Below are positions 46,025 through 56,134 of a stretch of 64,000 bases of DNA, one piece after another (positions within the stretch are counted from its first letter, which is position 1; every line of letters begins with the position of its first letter). The notes beneath the pieces are model-generated. The model was not told the DNA's origin. It worked only from the letters and a program-made list of their open reading frames with translations, and did no database searches. The stretch comes from Splendidivirga corallicola (GTDB taxonomy: Bacteria > Bacteroidota > Bacteroidia > Cytophagales > Cyclobacteriaceae), in NCBI GenBank assembly GCA_030442035.1, contig JAUJEA010000006.1:372001-436000 (forward strand). Direction: 5' to 3'. The translations under genes were made by a program, and so were the position numbers.

Positions 46025-49000
46025 ATGGTGTTGAAGAGATACATATTAGTAGTTATTTGCCTCTCAGCTATTATTTCCAAAGCTTATGGCCAGCCTTGTG
46101 GACTTCCGCCTATTCCAGGTTTGGTTGTAACAAATAACGGTGCGGGATGTGCTCCTCTGAATACTGAAATCCGAACAGAATTTACCAATCTAAATGCAGG
46201 GTCTGTTATTACTGTTGATTGGGGTGATGGAAGTCCCGTTGATACTTATACTTCAACGGCTACAAACCTCAACACTACCATGACCCACGCCTATCCGAGA
46301 AATTTTAATGTATGTGAATATACCATCACCGCCACTGCAGTAAAAAATTGTGATGATAGCCCCAGCGCAACCATCAATGCTGACATCACAGTTTGGGATG
46401 ATGACCAAACAGGCATGGATATTTCAGGCCCTTTTTATGTGTGCCAGGGATTTGCCGCAAACATCCAATTTACTGATTTGAGCGCCTGGAACTGTTTTCC
46501 CGGCACTGGTTTACCAAATCGCGACCCAAGAACATTGCAATGGATCTATGGGATAAATGGCTCAAATCTTCAGGGAGTTACTGTTGCCGGTAGTCCTTCG
46601 CCACCGATTATCAACGGAACGCCATACACCGCTGCTAATCCCGGCTCTCAAAGTTTGCAAATCACGGTTCCCGCTGACAGGGGTGGTGGTGTTCCCCACA
46701 ACATTGGTGATTTTTTCGAGGTACAGTTAAACAACTGGAACTTCTGTAATCCTTATCCAACCTTTGCACCTGTTACCACAACAGGACAGATCGTTATTGT
46801 AGATGCTGTAAATCCTGATTTCATTACCAGATTGGATAATGCATCAGGAACCGTTAAAACACAATTCTGCCCGGGTGACGTAGTCTACCTGGATAATGAA
46901 ACGCCTGGCAGCAATAACTATAACTGGGAAATATTTGATGGTCCCAATGACACTGATCCACCAGCGGGGACATCAACAAATAGAAATACTACGGTCACAT
47001 TCTCTACTCCGGGAACAAAGCTTATAAGACTAACCGCACAAAGAATTGGCGTCATTGGAAATTGTGATGTGACCATTGACAGAACGATTGATATTGTACC
47101 TGTTCCTATCGCGGATATTCAAATCAATGCACAGCCTTCAAGTGATGACGTATTTCAATTGTGTGAAGATATATCATTACCCGCTGGTTATGCGGTAACT
47201 TTCAGTGATGTGTCAACCGGATATTCTGCCAATACGGAATTCTATATGGATATCTATGATGAGAATGACAGCCTTAGGTTTTTCTTTAGCTCTAATTTCA
47301 TTCCTATTTCTCCCAAAACCGTAAATATTGCAAACCCAGGTGTTCACAAAGCCATTTTAAGGGTGGTCGATCCGGTCACTACCTGTGAGACTTCCGACAC
47401 TGCTTATGTGGAAGTATACTCAAGACCAACAGCTAGTTTTGAAATAGATGGCTCAATGAATATCTGTGATGGAGAAATAGTAGACTTCAAGGACCTTTCT
47501 CAGAACTTCACAACTATCTGGAGTGGTATCCCTAGTGATACCATAACAGAATGGAGATGGTGGTTTGATTACAATGGGAATCCGGCCAGTGCTCCGGACG
47601 CGGTTATTAACACCGGTAGCTCAGGAGACATTTCTCATACTTTTCCTTCCACCGGAACATATGATGTGCGATTACAAGTTTCAAAACCATTCACTGGTGT
47701 TTGCGAAGTCGACACCATTATACAGATCGTTGTCAGAGACGTTCCCAATGCGTCTTTTACCCCTGATATCACCGAAGGTTGTCCAGATCTACCGGTCACG
47801 CTGACCAATACCTCTTTTCCACAACCTGGTGGTATCACCATCAATTATGATTGGATTATAGGTGATTTATTCAATGGGACATATGATACTATCCCATATC
47901 TTAACCCTGTTAATGATACAACTTTCATGTTTTCGCATACCAGAGGGGATAATTCAAATCATCAATACACCGTTCAATTAAAAGCCGTTTCAAATTTTGG
48001 TTGCGAGAGTTACAGTACTCCTGAAACAATCACAGTCTACCCGGCCCCACAATCAGGATTCACTTCGGATTTTGATCCTTTTGATCAGAACTGTTCTCCC
48101 GTTCCCGTCAATTTCGAGGTTAATGCGTCTACACAAAGTATTCCAAACATTGATTTTTACAGATGGATAATCAATGATGGTGCTGGTACTATTGATACTG
48201 TTATACAGTCCAATACGAACCCTACGTTACTCTACAATTTTACTAATACCACACAGACTATTTTAAATTATACAGTTACACTCCAAGTGGAATTGACTAC
48301 TGTTGGTTGTGTGATACCCTCGAATCAGTTGGTAAGAGTGAACCCCATTCCATCTTCACAGTTCACACATACCGTCATTGACGAAGATTGTGATTTTGTT
48401 ACAGTCAATATTGATGCACTGCAAAAAGGTCTACCTGCTTATAATTGGACACTTTCGGCACCAACCATCAACAGCCCAATTTTCGACGACAATTTCGACC
48501 TGATCTTTGATAGACCGCTCAATTCAGGAAGTGATCTGACAGTGACGATGACTTTGAGAACTGAAAATATCACCAATTGTGAAAGTGTGATCACTACCGA
48601 AACATTTATCATTCCTAAAAAAGATAATATCCCGGTAGACCTGGACTTGATAAGCAGCAATGACGGATGTCACGCTTATGTTGCTCAATTTGAAAATAAT
48701 ACACTTTTAACACCACCTGGAACAACCTGGGACCTGTATGTCACACAAGGAAGTGGAATACCAGAATTAGTGACCGGTGATGTGGCAGGCAGTCTCACTC
48801 CAGGAGCCGGTACATTCTCGTACCAATTCACAGCTCCGGGTAATTACCTGATCGAATTGGTCGCTACTTCACCATTAGGATGTACATTTAAGGACAATAC
48901 AAATGTTACGGTATATAATGATGTTACAGCCGCATTCGATCCTAATATTCTTGAAGGCTGTGGCCCCCTGTCTGTCTTAATGAATGAAAATTCTTTCAAT

Positions 49001-51379
49001 GCAATCAATATTCAAAGCAAATTCTGGACGATTGTTGACGTAACTAATGGTACAACAATTCTCCCAAGAACCGATACAACTTTGATCGCATATACATTTG
49101 AAAATCAGACTAACAATTCCATAGATTACGCCATTACGCTGGATATTGTATCTAACAATAACTGTACTGATGATTCTACTATTGTTGTTACTGTACATCC
49201 TGAGAGTGATGCGAATTTCAGCATATTAGGACCTGATCCAAGTTGTACACCATATGAGGTGAGTTTTGAAAATATTTCTGATAACCCTGTAGGAACTGTC
49301 TACACATGGTCCTGGGGAGATGGCACATCGACTACGGTCAGTGATACGGATCCCGGTTATGATCCGGTCATTTCGCATACATTTACCAATCCATCTTATA
49401 CGGCTGACAGAAATGTTAGTGTAACATTGTCAGCTTCCACACCCAATGGCTGTAGAGCAGATACAACGCTTTCCATAACGTTAAATCCTATGGTGCTCTC
49501 CGACTTCTTGCCTGACAGAACCATTGGATGTGCTCCGCTTACGGTGAATTTTGATAATTTATCTATGGGAAATACCAGTACCAATAGTGCCTGGTATTAC
49601 ACCGACTTAAGCAGTGGCAGCAGAATTCAATTTTCTACCGATCTTCATACCAGTTTTATTTTTGACAATAACACAACCGGTGATAAGCAATACCTTGTTG
49701 AGTATGAAGCAGAAAATAATGGCGGATGTAAAGATATTAGTAGTGTGGTCATTACCGTTAACCCTGAAGTTGTGGCTGATTTCACCAATAATGGTCCTTC
49801 CGAAGCCTGTACACCACATACAGCCACTTTTACAAACAATGATATTCGACAAGATGTTATCTACGTATGGTCCTGGGGAGATGGAACTCCAAATGATACT
49901 ACTACAGTAGAAACCACCATTGATCACATATTTGAAAATAATTCTACTATTGCGGCAAGAAATTATGGCATCACATTGACCGCTATACACACAATCACCG
50001 ATTGCCGTGTTTCTCAAAGTAAAACAATCGAAGTATTTCCATACATTGATATCCGCATTGAACAGGATACGCCACAGGGATGCGCGCCGCTTTGGGTCAA
50101 TTTCACAAATAACACTTCCGGTATAGGCTTAACACATAAATGGTATTACCGCGTGAAGGGAACTACTGATGAACTGGAGATAAAAGATACAAAATTTGCC
50201 AGCTTCGAACTGGACAACAAAACACAAGAACCCATTATTTATGAAATAGTATATGAGGTGGAAAATGCTCATGGCTGTCGCTTGACAAAAATGTTTGATG
50301 CCGAGGTATATCCGGAATTGATTCCAATGTTCTCAGCTGATCCGGAACGACAGGTATTACCGAACAAAACAGTTACTGTCACAAATTTAACCAATCCCGG
50401 TGATTGGGTATTTCATTGGGATTTTGGGGATGGTAACGGAACGTCTACCTTGAAAGATCCTCCTGCCTATGAATATGCCACTTATGGGGACTATTTGATA
50501 ACACTTACCGTTACTGACCCTGATGCTGATTGTGTTGCCGAAATATCTCAGCTAATCAGTATTGAACCGATCGTTCCTGTGGTTGATTTTGATTACGATC
50601 CCGAAACAGGTTGCCAACCATTGACCGTAAACTTTAAAAATCTGACGCAACATGCGGATGCGAGCTCTTATGAATGGGATTTTGGGGATGGTATTGGCAG
50701 TTCGTTTGCAGAAAATCCATCATATACCTATTACAAGCCTGGCATTTACACGGTAAAATTATCAGCCTCCAATGAAATCGGCATACGAGTAACAGAAACC
50801 AAAGAAGAGATTATTGAAGTATATCCATTGCCAAGGGCTTCATTTGTGACCCGTCCTTCCATTGTTTACTTACCTGACGGCCCTGTCTTTACACAAAATT
50901 TATCCGTTGGAGCAAGCGAGTATATCTGGGATTTCGGTGATGGGACTATATATGAAGAATTTGAACCACAGCATATCTATGAGAATCCGGGAACCTATGA
51001 CATTAAACTCATTGCCATTAGTGAATACGGATGTCGGGATACGCTGTTGATTGAACAGGCTGTTACCGCTATTAATGGTGGTCAGGTAAAAGTTCCAAAT
51101 GCTTTTACGCCTAAACTCGATGGACCACCTGCCCAAAGTAGCACATTCGCCAGTAATGATATATTCTTACCACTTATTGAAGGGGTAACAGAATATAAAA
51201 TGCAAGTCTATAATCGTTGGGGAGAATTGATCTTTGAAACACAGGACCAAACCCAAGGTTGGGATGGTTACTACAATGGTCGATTAAGTCCTCAAGGTGT
51301 TTACCTGTATAAGCTTGATTTGAAGTTCATCAATGGACAAAGCACCACAAGGGTTGGAGATGTCACGCTAATTCGATAA
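46025..51379 (+). CDS. Giant PKD-domain surface adhesin with type B T9SS domain
   Basis: A 1784-residue secreted protein. I start at the ATG at 46025 (MVLKRYILVV), because a signal peptide ending SKAYGQ follows directly and GGAG lies just upstream; an upstream in-frame ATG-like start (45977) would bury it. Residues 22-300 form a module also found in the second giant protein. The rest is a chain of PKD/PKD-like domains, with classical motifs YTWSWGDGT, FHWDFGDGNG, YEWDFGDGIG and YIWDFGDGT. Most others begin VTVNP/VTVYP and contain two cysteines. The C terminus (about 1690-1784) is a gliding-motility-associated CHU_C domain: VKVPNAFTPK, MQVYNRWGELIFET and GWDGYYNGRLSPQGVYLYKL. It is therefore exported by the T9SS and probably anchored to the surface, resembling SprB-like adhesins in build. 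Confidence 0.93.
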   Translation: MVLKRYILVVICLSAIISKAYGQPCGLPPIPGLVVTNNGAGCAPLNTEIRTEFTNLNAGSVITVDWGDGSPVDTYTSTATNLNTTMTHAYPRNFNVCEYTITATAVKNCDDSPSATINADITVWDDDQTGMDISGPFYVCQGFAANIQFTDLSAWNCFPGTGLPNRDPRTLQWIYGINGSNLQGVTVAGSPSPPIINGTPYTAANPGSQSLQITVPADRGGGVPHNIGDFFEVQLNNWNFCNPYPTFAPVTTTGQIVIVDAVNPDFITRLDNASGTVKTQFCPGDVVYLDNETPGSNNYNWEIFDGPNDTDPPAGTSTNRNTTVTFSTPGTKLIRLTAQRIGVIGNCDVTIDRTIDIVPVPIADIQINAQPSSDDVFQLCEDISLPAGYAVTFSDVSTGYSANTEFYMDIYDENDSLRFFFSSNFIPISPKTVNIANPGVHKAILRVVDPVTTCETSDTAYVEVYSRPTASFEIDGSMNICDGEIVDFKDLSQNFTTIWSGIPSDTITEWRWWFDYNGNPASAPDAVINTGSSGDISHTFPSTGTYDVRLQVSKPFTGVCEVDTIIQIVVRDVPNASFTPDITEGCPDLPVTLTNTSFPQPGGITINYDWIIGDLFNGTYDTIPYLNPVNDTTFMFSHTRGDNSNHQYTVQLKAVSNFGCESYSTPETITVYPAPQSGFTSDFDPFDQNCSPVPVNFEVNASTQSIPNIDFYRWIINDGAGTIDTVIQSNTNPTLLYNFTNTTQTILNYTVTLQVELTTVGCVIPSNQLVRVNPIPSSQFTHTVIDEDCDFVTVNIDALQKGLPAYNWTLSAPTINSPIFDDNFDLIFDRPLNSGSDLTVTMTLRTENITNCESVITTETFIIPKKDNIPVDLDLISSNDGCHAYVAQFENNTLLTPPGTTWDLYVTQGSGIPELVTGDVAGSLTPGAGTFSYQFTAPGNYLIELVATSPLGCTFKDNTNVTVYNDVTAAFDPNILEGCGPLSVLMNENSFNAINIQSKFWTIVDVTNGTTILPRTDTTLIAYTFENQTNNSIDYAITLDIVSNNNCTDDSTIVVTVHPESDANFSILGPDPSCTPYEVSFENISDNPVGTVYTWSWGDGTSTTVSDTDPGYDPVISHTFTNPSYTADRNVSVTLSASTPNGCRADTTLSITLNPMVLSDFLPDRTIGCAPLTVNFDNLSMGNTSTNSAWYYTDLSSGSRIQFSTDLHTSFIFDNNTTGDKQYLVEYEAENNGGCKDISSVVITVNPEVVADFTNNGPSEACTPHTATFTNNDIRQDVIYVWSWGDGTPNDTTTVETTIDHIFENNSTIAARNYGITLTAIHTITDCRVSQSKTIEVFPYIDIRIEQDTPQGCAPLWVNFTNNTSGIGLTHKWYYRVKGTTDELEIKDTKFASFELDNKTQEPIIYEIVYEVENAHGCRLTKMFDAEVYPELIPMFSADPERQVLPNKTVTVTNLTNPGDWVFHWDFGDGNGTSTLKDPPAYEYATYGDYLITLTVTDPDADCVAEISQLISIEPIVPVVDFDYDPETGCQPLTVNFKNLTQHADASSYEWDFGDGIGSSFAENPSYTYYKPGIYTVKLSASNEIGIRVTETKEEIIEVYPLPRASFVTRPSIVYLPDGPVFTQNLSVGASEYIWDFGDGTIYEEFEPQHIYENPGTYDIKLIAISEYGCRDTLLIEQAVTAINGGQVKVPNAFTPKLDGPPAQSSTFASNDIFLPLIEGVTEYKMQVYNRWGELIFETQDQTQGWDGYYNGRLSPQGVYLYKLDLKFINGQSTTRVGDVTLIR

Positions 51380-51708
51380 TACGCTAACATAAGTATATTT
51401 TGAATATCTGTTTGCAATGCACCCGGTAGCATTCATAATTATGCTACAAGGTGCATTTTCTTTCTGGCCTATCCAAGATGCATTTAACCTCAAAAGGATA
51501 ATGATTCTATTTCTCAGATTAACCTGAGTAGGTAATAAATTCCAGTAGAATCAATTTTAATTGGCTTCCGAATTAGGCAATTTTCTAATTGCATTTGTCA
51601 ACCGGATCTGTGGGCAATAGAGCCATTTAAGACCTAAAAAAATGGCTTATTCATGGTTCACAAGCATAAGTTTGGCAGAATCTTGTTCGGTAAAACGTTG
51701 GAGGATCG
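51380..51708. other. 329-nt gap with terminator and a second small hairpin
   Basis: After the terminator there is a second stem, AGCCATTT (near 51622) with AAATGGCT (near 51648), about 60 nt upstream of the collagen-like/S74 gene. The region should carry the promoter of that gene. No further gene is seen. Confidence 0.5.
51416..51457 (+). terminator. Strong hairpin terminator after the first giant adhesin gene
   Basis: AATGCACC (51416-51423) pairs with GGTGCATT (51450-51457); inside, GTAGCAT pairs with ATGCTAC around an 8-nt loop. The T-rich TTTCTTTC follows. It lies 36 nt past the stop, so the adhesin transcript probably ends here. Confidence 0.88.
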
Positions 51709-53313
51709 ATGAAATTTGCAGGAGTATTACTTTCATTTTTGAAGAATTTTCAATCAAAATGGTTATTATTTGGCTTCATCATACTTATATATTCACCTGT
51801 TTTTCCACAGGTTGGAATAGGTACCGAAAATCCAAATAGCTCAGCTGTTCTGGATCTGTCATCAACCGACAAGGGTCTACTGGTTCCAAGGATGACAAGT
51901 GCCCAAAGAACCGGAATTTCTTCACCAGCTACTGGCCTGCTTGTATATGATACCGATGACAATCAATTTTATTATTATGACGGATCTACCTGGAGTGAAT
52001 TAGGATTGGAGGGTCCGCAAGGGACTCAAGGGCCGGCAGGACCGCAGGGTGTGCAAGGAATTCAGGGGCCTAAAGGTGATAAGGGAGACCAGGGAGACCC
52101 AGGCCCTCAAGGGCCGGCAGGGACGGATGGTTCTGATGGAGCAGACGGAGACGATGGTGCTTTAAATGCATGGGGACTGGATGGAAGTACCGGAACAACG
52201 GCCGGAACAAATTTTGTAGGAACAACCGACGATCAAGCCCTTGTTTTCAAGACCCAGAATATCGAAAGAATGAGGATCCTAACAACCGGTGGTTTTGGAT
52301 TTGTAGGCATTGGCAATCAATTTCCAACAGCCAAGCTTCATATCCAGGGAACCGGCTTTGGAACTGCAACCTCCTCATTACTCGTACAAAATGGGAGAGC
52401 ACCCAGCCCGGATAACTTGTTATTAGTAAGAGATGATGGAAGTATTGGCATGGGCCTCAGTAATCCCGAACGGCATTTACACCTTGCAGGGCGAGCAACT
52501 TCTTCCATTTTAATGGAGATTAATGGTTCAACATCATTACCACCAGGGTTTAAAAGAGGTGTTGAGATCCGGGCTTCTGCTAATGGTGTCGAAATAGCTA
52601 ATAGTATTAACAACCGTCCCTTTTCATTTATTACAGCCAACGGAACTGTACGGGAAAGGATGCGACTTACACAAGATGGAGAACTGGTAGTAGGAGATGT
52701 TCCTTCTCTTGATCCAATTCAAACGGGAGGTATTGACAATACCCTGACCCTGTATGGAACAGCCTATTCAACACAAGCCAATTTCAATACTGTTTCTGAT
52801 GGGCGTTTCAAGAAAAATATTCAGGAAATTTCCGGAGGACTGGAAAAAATTAAACAATTAAGGCCGGTAACCTATGAATGGAAAAATGGGATTGAGGAAA
52901 ATCTTAAACTTAAAAAACATAATTACGGTTTCATTTCCCAAGAGGTAGAAAAGGTGTTGCCCAATATGGTCACAACCGGAACATTTTCTATCAATGGTCG
53001 ACTCATTAATGATTTCCGTTTTCTTAACACCTCCGACTTAACTCCAATATTGGTCAATGCTGTTCAGGAACAAAATCATATTATTGAAAAACAACAAGTT
53101 GAAATAGCATGGCTTAAAGAGCAGATCAAAACGCTGAAAGATGAAAATGAATCAGAATTGAGAGCCATGGAAAAAAGTAATGGTAGAATCATTCAGTTGG
53201 AAAGTGAGTTTGACGCCTTAAAAAAAATCTTAAAGCAATTAATGAATAACACAGAAATGAGAACTCCTGTTAGTTCAACCAGTAAGACAGGAAAATCTCT
53301 GGGAACAGAATGA
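51709..53313 (+). CDS. Collagen-like, S74 chaperone-domain surface protein
   Basis: A 534-residue protein. A signal peptide or membrane anchor lies at about 17-35. The Bacteroidota head motif VGIGTENPNSSAVLDLSS to WSELGL follows. Residues 102-150 form Gly-X-Y triplets (GPQGTQGPAGPQGVQGIQG, PKGDKGDQGDPG), likely a short collagen-like triple helix. After a beta-rich stalk, residues 360-445 are an intramolecular chaperone (peptidase S74) domain with the motif SDGRFKKNIQE (Ser363, Asp364) and NYGFISQEVEKVLP. A C-terminal coiled coil (QEQNHIIEKQQVEIAWLKEQ) is last; there is no T9SS domain. In phage tail fibres this domain drives trimer folding and then cuts itself off. A trimeric surface fibre is inferred. 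Confidence 0.9.
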   Translation: MKFAGVLLSFLKNFQSKWLLFGFIILIYSPVFPQVGIGTENPNSSAVLDLSSTDKGLLVPRMTSAQRTGISSPATGLLVYDTDDNQFYYYDGSTWSELGLEGPQGTQGPAGPQGVQGIQGPKGDKGDQGDPGPQGPAGTDGSDGADGDDGALNAWGLDGSTGTTAGTNFVGTTDDQALVFKTQNIERMRILTTGGFGFVGIGNQFPTAKLHIQGTGFGTATSSLLVQNGRAPSPDNLLLVRDDGSIGMGLSNPERHLHLAGRATSSILMEINGSTSLPPGFKRGVEIRASANGVEIANSINNRPFSFITANGTVRERMRLTQDGELVVGDVPSLDPIQTGGIDNTLTLYGTAYSTQANFNTVSDGRFKKNIQEISGGLEKIKQLRPVTYEWKNGIEENLKLKKHNYGFISQEVEKVLPNMVTTGTFSINGRLINDFRFLNTSDLTPILVNAVQEQNHIIEKQQVEIAWLKEQIKTLKDENESELRAMEKSNGRIIQLESEFDALKKILKQLMNNTEMRTPVSSTSKTGKSLGTE

Positions 53314-53326
53314 TCAAAGCCGTTTG

Positions 53327-54535
53327 ATGGATATGAGGACAATTGGTGTTAAATATGGATTACTTCTGGCCGTAATGATTTTTTCAACGTTCTGTGGCCC
53401 CTATTGCAGCGGGCAAATTACCCTTTACAATACTGGCACTGATGGTTTGGTATTAACCATAGCAGAAAATGAAATCCTCACCATTCAAGGAAATATGGAG
53501 AACCAGAGTACCATCAATAACTATGGTACAATATTAGTAAGTGGCGATTGGACTAATGCCGGCAATTTCAATGCTTCCAATGGGTCATTAACATTGAATG
53601 GCAACAGCACACAACATTTCGATCATGCAAATCAGTCACTATTTCAGTTTAATATCTCTGGAAGTGGTGAAAAAATATTGGAGAGCGATCTTGATGTTAC
53701 CGGCGGGCTTAATTTAACATTGGGCATACTGACCACGGGTTCAAATCAGTTGCAAGTTTTACCAAACGCATTGGTTGAAGGAGGGTCCCAGGAATCATTT
53801 ATCAATGGTGCATTAATTATTCATGGAACAGGAGATAAATATTTTCCAATAGGAAAAAATGATGGCTTCTTCCCCGTTAATCTATTTAATATCCAGGGGA
53901 ATGACCCTGTAATACGTTTTGAGTTATTCGAACCAAACCCCGGTCCACAGAAACCGGAAGAATTGGAAACCGTCTCATCTATCAGATACTGGGAAAAAAG
54001 CTTAATTTCAGGCATATTGGAAAATGCCCGGATCAATCTGAGTTTTGATACAAGTGAGGAATTAACCGAAGCCAGCTTTGCTGTGGTAACAGAAGCTGAA
54101 AGTATTGGTGGTTTGTTTCAAAATCTTGGAAGATCAGAGATGGTTGGGGACATCGAAGATGGTAGCGTAACCTCCGATCTATCCATCAGCGTGAATGCAA
54201 ATTTCTATGCCATCGGTCAGGAAATTGACCTTACAGGTATTGATTGTATACCAAGTGCCTTCTCTACTTCAGCAACGAATATTGAAGACAGGAGCATAAA
54301 AGTTTATTGTTCGAATATTGAAGCTGAAGGTTTCTCTTTCAAAATTTATAATAAATGGGGCATTGTAGTTTATGAAACAAACTCGGTTGAAGAGGCCACT
54401 ACCACTGGCTGGAATGGGATCAATAATAATACACAAAAGATTGAGAAAAATGATGTCTATCGCTATACCATTTCGGGTCGCTTCAGCAATGGTAGAGAGT
54501 TGAAAAAATTTGGCACAATTACAAAAATTAATTGA
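53327..54535 (+). CDS. Secreted protein with CHU_C-like C-terminal domain
   Basis: A 402-residue secreted protein. The signal peptide ends near CGPYCSGQ. The middle is beta-rich with repeated NNYGTILVSGDWTNAG- and LNGNSTQHFDHAN-like segments, common in Bacteroidota surface proteins. The C-terminal 90 residues (FKIYNKWGIVVYETNSVEEA, GWNGINNNTQKIEKNDVYRY) match the gliding-associated CHU_C sorting domain in layout. The ATG at 53327 is chosen; a TTG just before (53324) adds one residue. It is 13 nt downstream of the S74 gene and just before a PorP/SprF gene, suggesting one transcript. Confidence 0.85.
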   Translation: MDMRTIGVKYGLLLAVMIFSTFCGPYCSGQITLYNTGTDGLVLTIAENEILTIQGNMENQSTINNYGTILVSGDWTNAGNFNASNGSLTLNGNSTQHFDHANQSLFQFNISGSGEKILESDLDVTGGLNLTLGILTTGSNQLQVLPNALVEGGSQESFINGALIIHGTGDKYFPIGKNDGFFPVNLFNIQGNDPVIRFELFEPNPGPQKPEELETVSSIRYWEKSLISGILENARINLSFDTSEELTEASFAVVTEAESIGGLFQNLGRSEMVGDIEDGSVTSDLSISVNANFYAIGQEIDLTGIDCIPSAFSTSATNIEDRSIKVYCSNIEAEGFSFKIYNKWGIVVYETNSVEEATTTGWNGINNNTQKIEKNDVYRYTISGRFSNGRELKKFGTITKIN

Positions 54536-54536
54536 G

Positions 54537-55670
54537 GTGGCTCCAATTTTAAAAAAGACATCGAACCATCTGGCACATAGATCCCATAAAATCATTGAGA
54601 TCGGAATCAGGTATTATGTATTAGTATGCCTTTTTATTGTATCAATATTGCTACAACATCCCGCTGGAGCCCAGGACGCTAACTTCTCACAGTATTACGC
54701 AGCTCCATTATATTTAAATCCTGCCCTGGTAGGTACAACGCCACACATTTCAGTGGGTGTCAACTACAGGTCAAAGCTAAAAAGTGCCTTATTCCCAAGG
54801 CAATCCAGCCAATTATCGTTTATATTTCCTATTACAACGAAAAGTAACAACAACTTCCATAAGGGAGGGATCGGTCTTTCGGCTTTCAATGAAACGGCCG
54901 GACAAAATGAAAACTTTAAGGTACTGGGTTTAAACATTTCCGGGGCATATAACTTAATGTTAGACTCAGAAGGAAAAAGTAAAATCACCTTTGCATTACA
55001 AGCGGGCATCGTTAACAAATCCATTGATTTTCGTAACCTGACATGGGGATCACAATTTGACCCTTTTATAGGTTTTGATACCTCAATTGATCCATCCGTT
55101 ACTACAATAAGAGAAAGAACAAGTTATCCGGCATTCAATGTGGGTCTTATGTTTTACAGGTCACTTGGTGACGCTGAAGATTACGGATCCAATGTATACT
55201 TCGGATTTAGTGCTGGAAATCTCAATGAACCAAACGAATCACTCATTGAAGGTGAAGAGGTTAAACTACCAAGGTTATTCAAACTACATGGTGGTTTTGA
55301 TATCGGGGTCAGCGAAAAGGCATCAATCTCACCTAATGTCTTAGTGAAGTATCAGAATGAAATACTGCAGATCAACGCGGGGACCTATGTCTACTATAAT
55401 TTGTCCAATATAAGTTCTGATTCCGAAACACCTTCAACTACCAAGCTCATTGCAGGTGTTTGGTTCAGACATCGGGACTCCTTTATCTTCGCCGGTGGTG
55501 TAAGTAAAAATAAACTAACATTTGGATTTTCCTACGACCTTAATGCCAGTGATCTCAAAAATTTTGAACCGGGACCAGGAGCCTACGAAATTTCTGTTAC
55601 CTATAAAGTACTGAAAAAGAAAAAAGTAGTAGAACAGGAACGAATTCACCGGCCAAGATTCACTCTGTAA
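54537..55670 (+). CDS. PorP/SprF-family T9SS outer-membrane protein
   Basis: A PorP/SprF homologue of about 377 residues. The diagnostic N-terminal segment after signal cleavage is QDANFSQYYAAPLYLNPALVG. The rest is a beta-barrel pattern with alternating aromatic strands, such as LFKLHGGFDIGV and FIFAGGVSKNKLTFGFSYDL. Such proteins retain or anchor T9SS type B substrates at the cell surface; SprF is needed for SprB display. The start is uncertain: GTG 54537 begins one base after the previous stop, and an earlier TTG (54510) would overlap it. Tight coupling with the CHU_C-domain gene implies that they act together. A C-terminal basic segment (VLKKKKVVEQERIHRPRF) is present. Confidence 0.88.
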   Translation: MAPILKKTSNHLAHRSHKIIEIGIRYYVLVCLFIVSILLQHPAGAQDANFSQYYAAPLYLNPALVGTTPHISVGVNYRSKLKSALFPRQSSQLSFIFPITTKSNNNFHKGGIGLSAFNETAGQNENFKVLGLNISGAYNLMLDSEGKSKITFALQAGIVNKSIDFRNLTWGSQFDPFIGFDTSIDPSVTTIRERTSYPAFNVGLMFYRSLGDAEDYGSNVYFGFSAGNLNEPNESLIEGEEVKLPRLFKLHGGFDIGVSEKASISPNVLVKYQNEILQINAGTYVYYNLSNISSDSETPSTTKLIAGVWFRHRDSFIFAGGVSKNKLTFGFSYDLNASDLKNFEPGPGAYEISVTYKVLKKKKVVEQERIHRPRFTL

Positions 55671-56134
55671 ATAAAAAAGATATATACTTACCGTTCAAAT
55701 CAGGTTCAATTTGAATATCTGCTTTATTTGAATTATTAATTACACTTATTGTTCTATGAAAATACTCGATGATACTTTCCAATAGCTAATTCGATATCAT
55801 TATACCAATATTAAGTTGATTTAAAACAATAAATTCACTCTTCATAGTAACTAAACCTTCAATTATCTTGGGTTTTACTACATAGGTTTTGAAAACCTGT
55901 ACATTCAAAATTAAATCAAAAAACATTATTCTAAATTTAGGCTCGATAACCAGAGGAAAGGTTCTCCCATGGTAATTCAACACCATATTGGTGCTCCTAT
56001 CTTCATGCTTATCACTTTTATTAGCAGACAATCCCACACAGTTTGACTTGTATCAAACGATGATACTTCATCTTAATTAGGACACATTAAGAAGGAAGAT
56101 TAACACGATTTTGAAATTTGAGTGTATTCAGATT
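55671..56134. other. 464-nt gap before the second giant adhesin gene
   Basis: AT-rich and gene-free as far as I can see; a short minus-strand frame inside it looks spurious. It probably carries the promoter and leader of the second giant gene. No terminator hairpin is clear after the PorP/SprF gene, so read-through is possible. Confidence 0.5.

Noticed and set aside
45937-46137. A 66-codon frame overlapping the start of the first giant gene
   Set aside because: Out of frame with the signal peptide and the PKD protein; cysteine-rich by chance.
55786-56037. An 83-codon minus-strand frame before the second giant gene
   Set aside because: No recognisable fold or motif, and it occupies the place where the promoter of the plus-strand giant gene should be.
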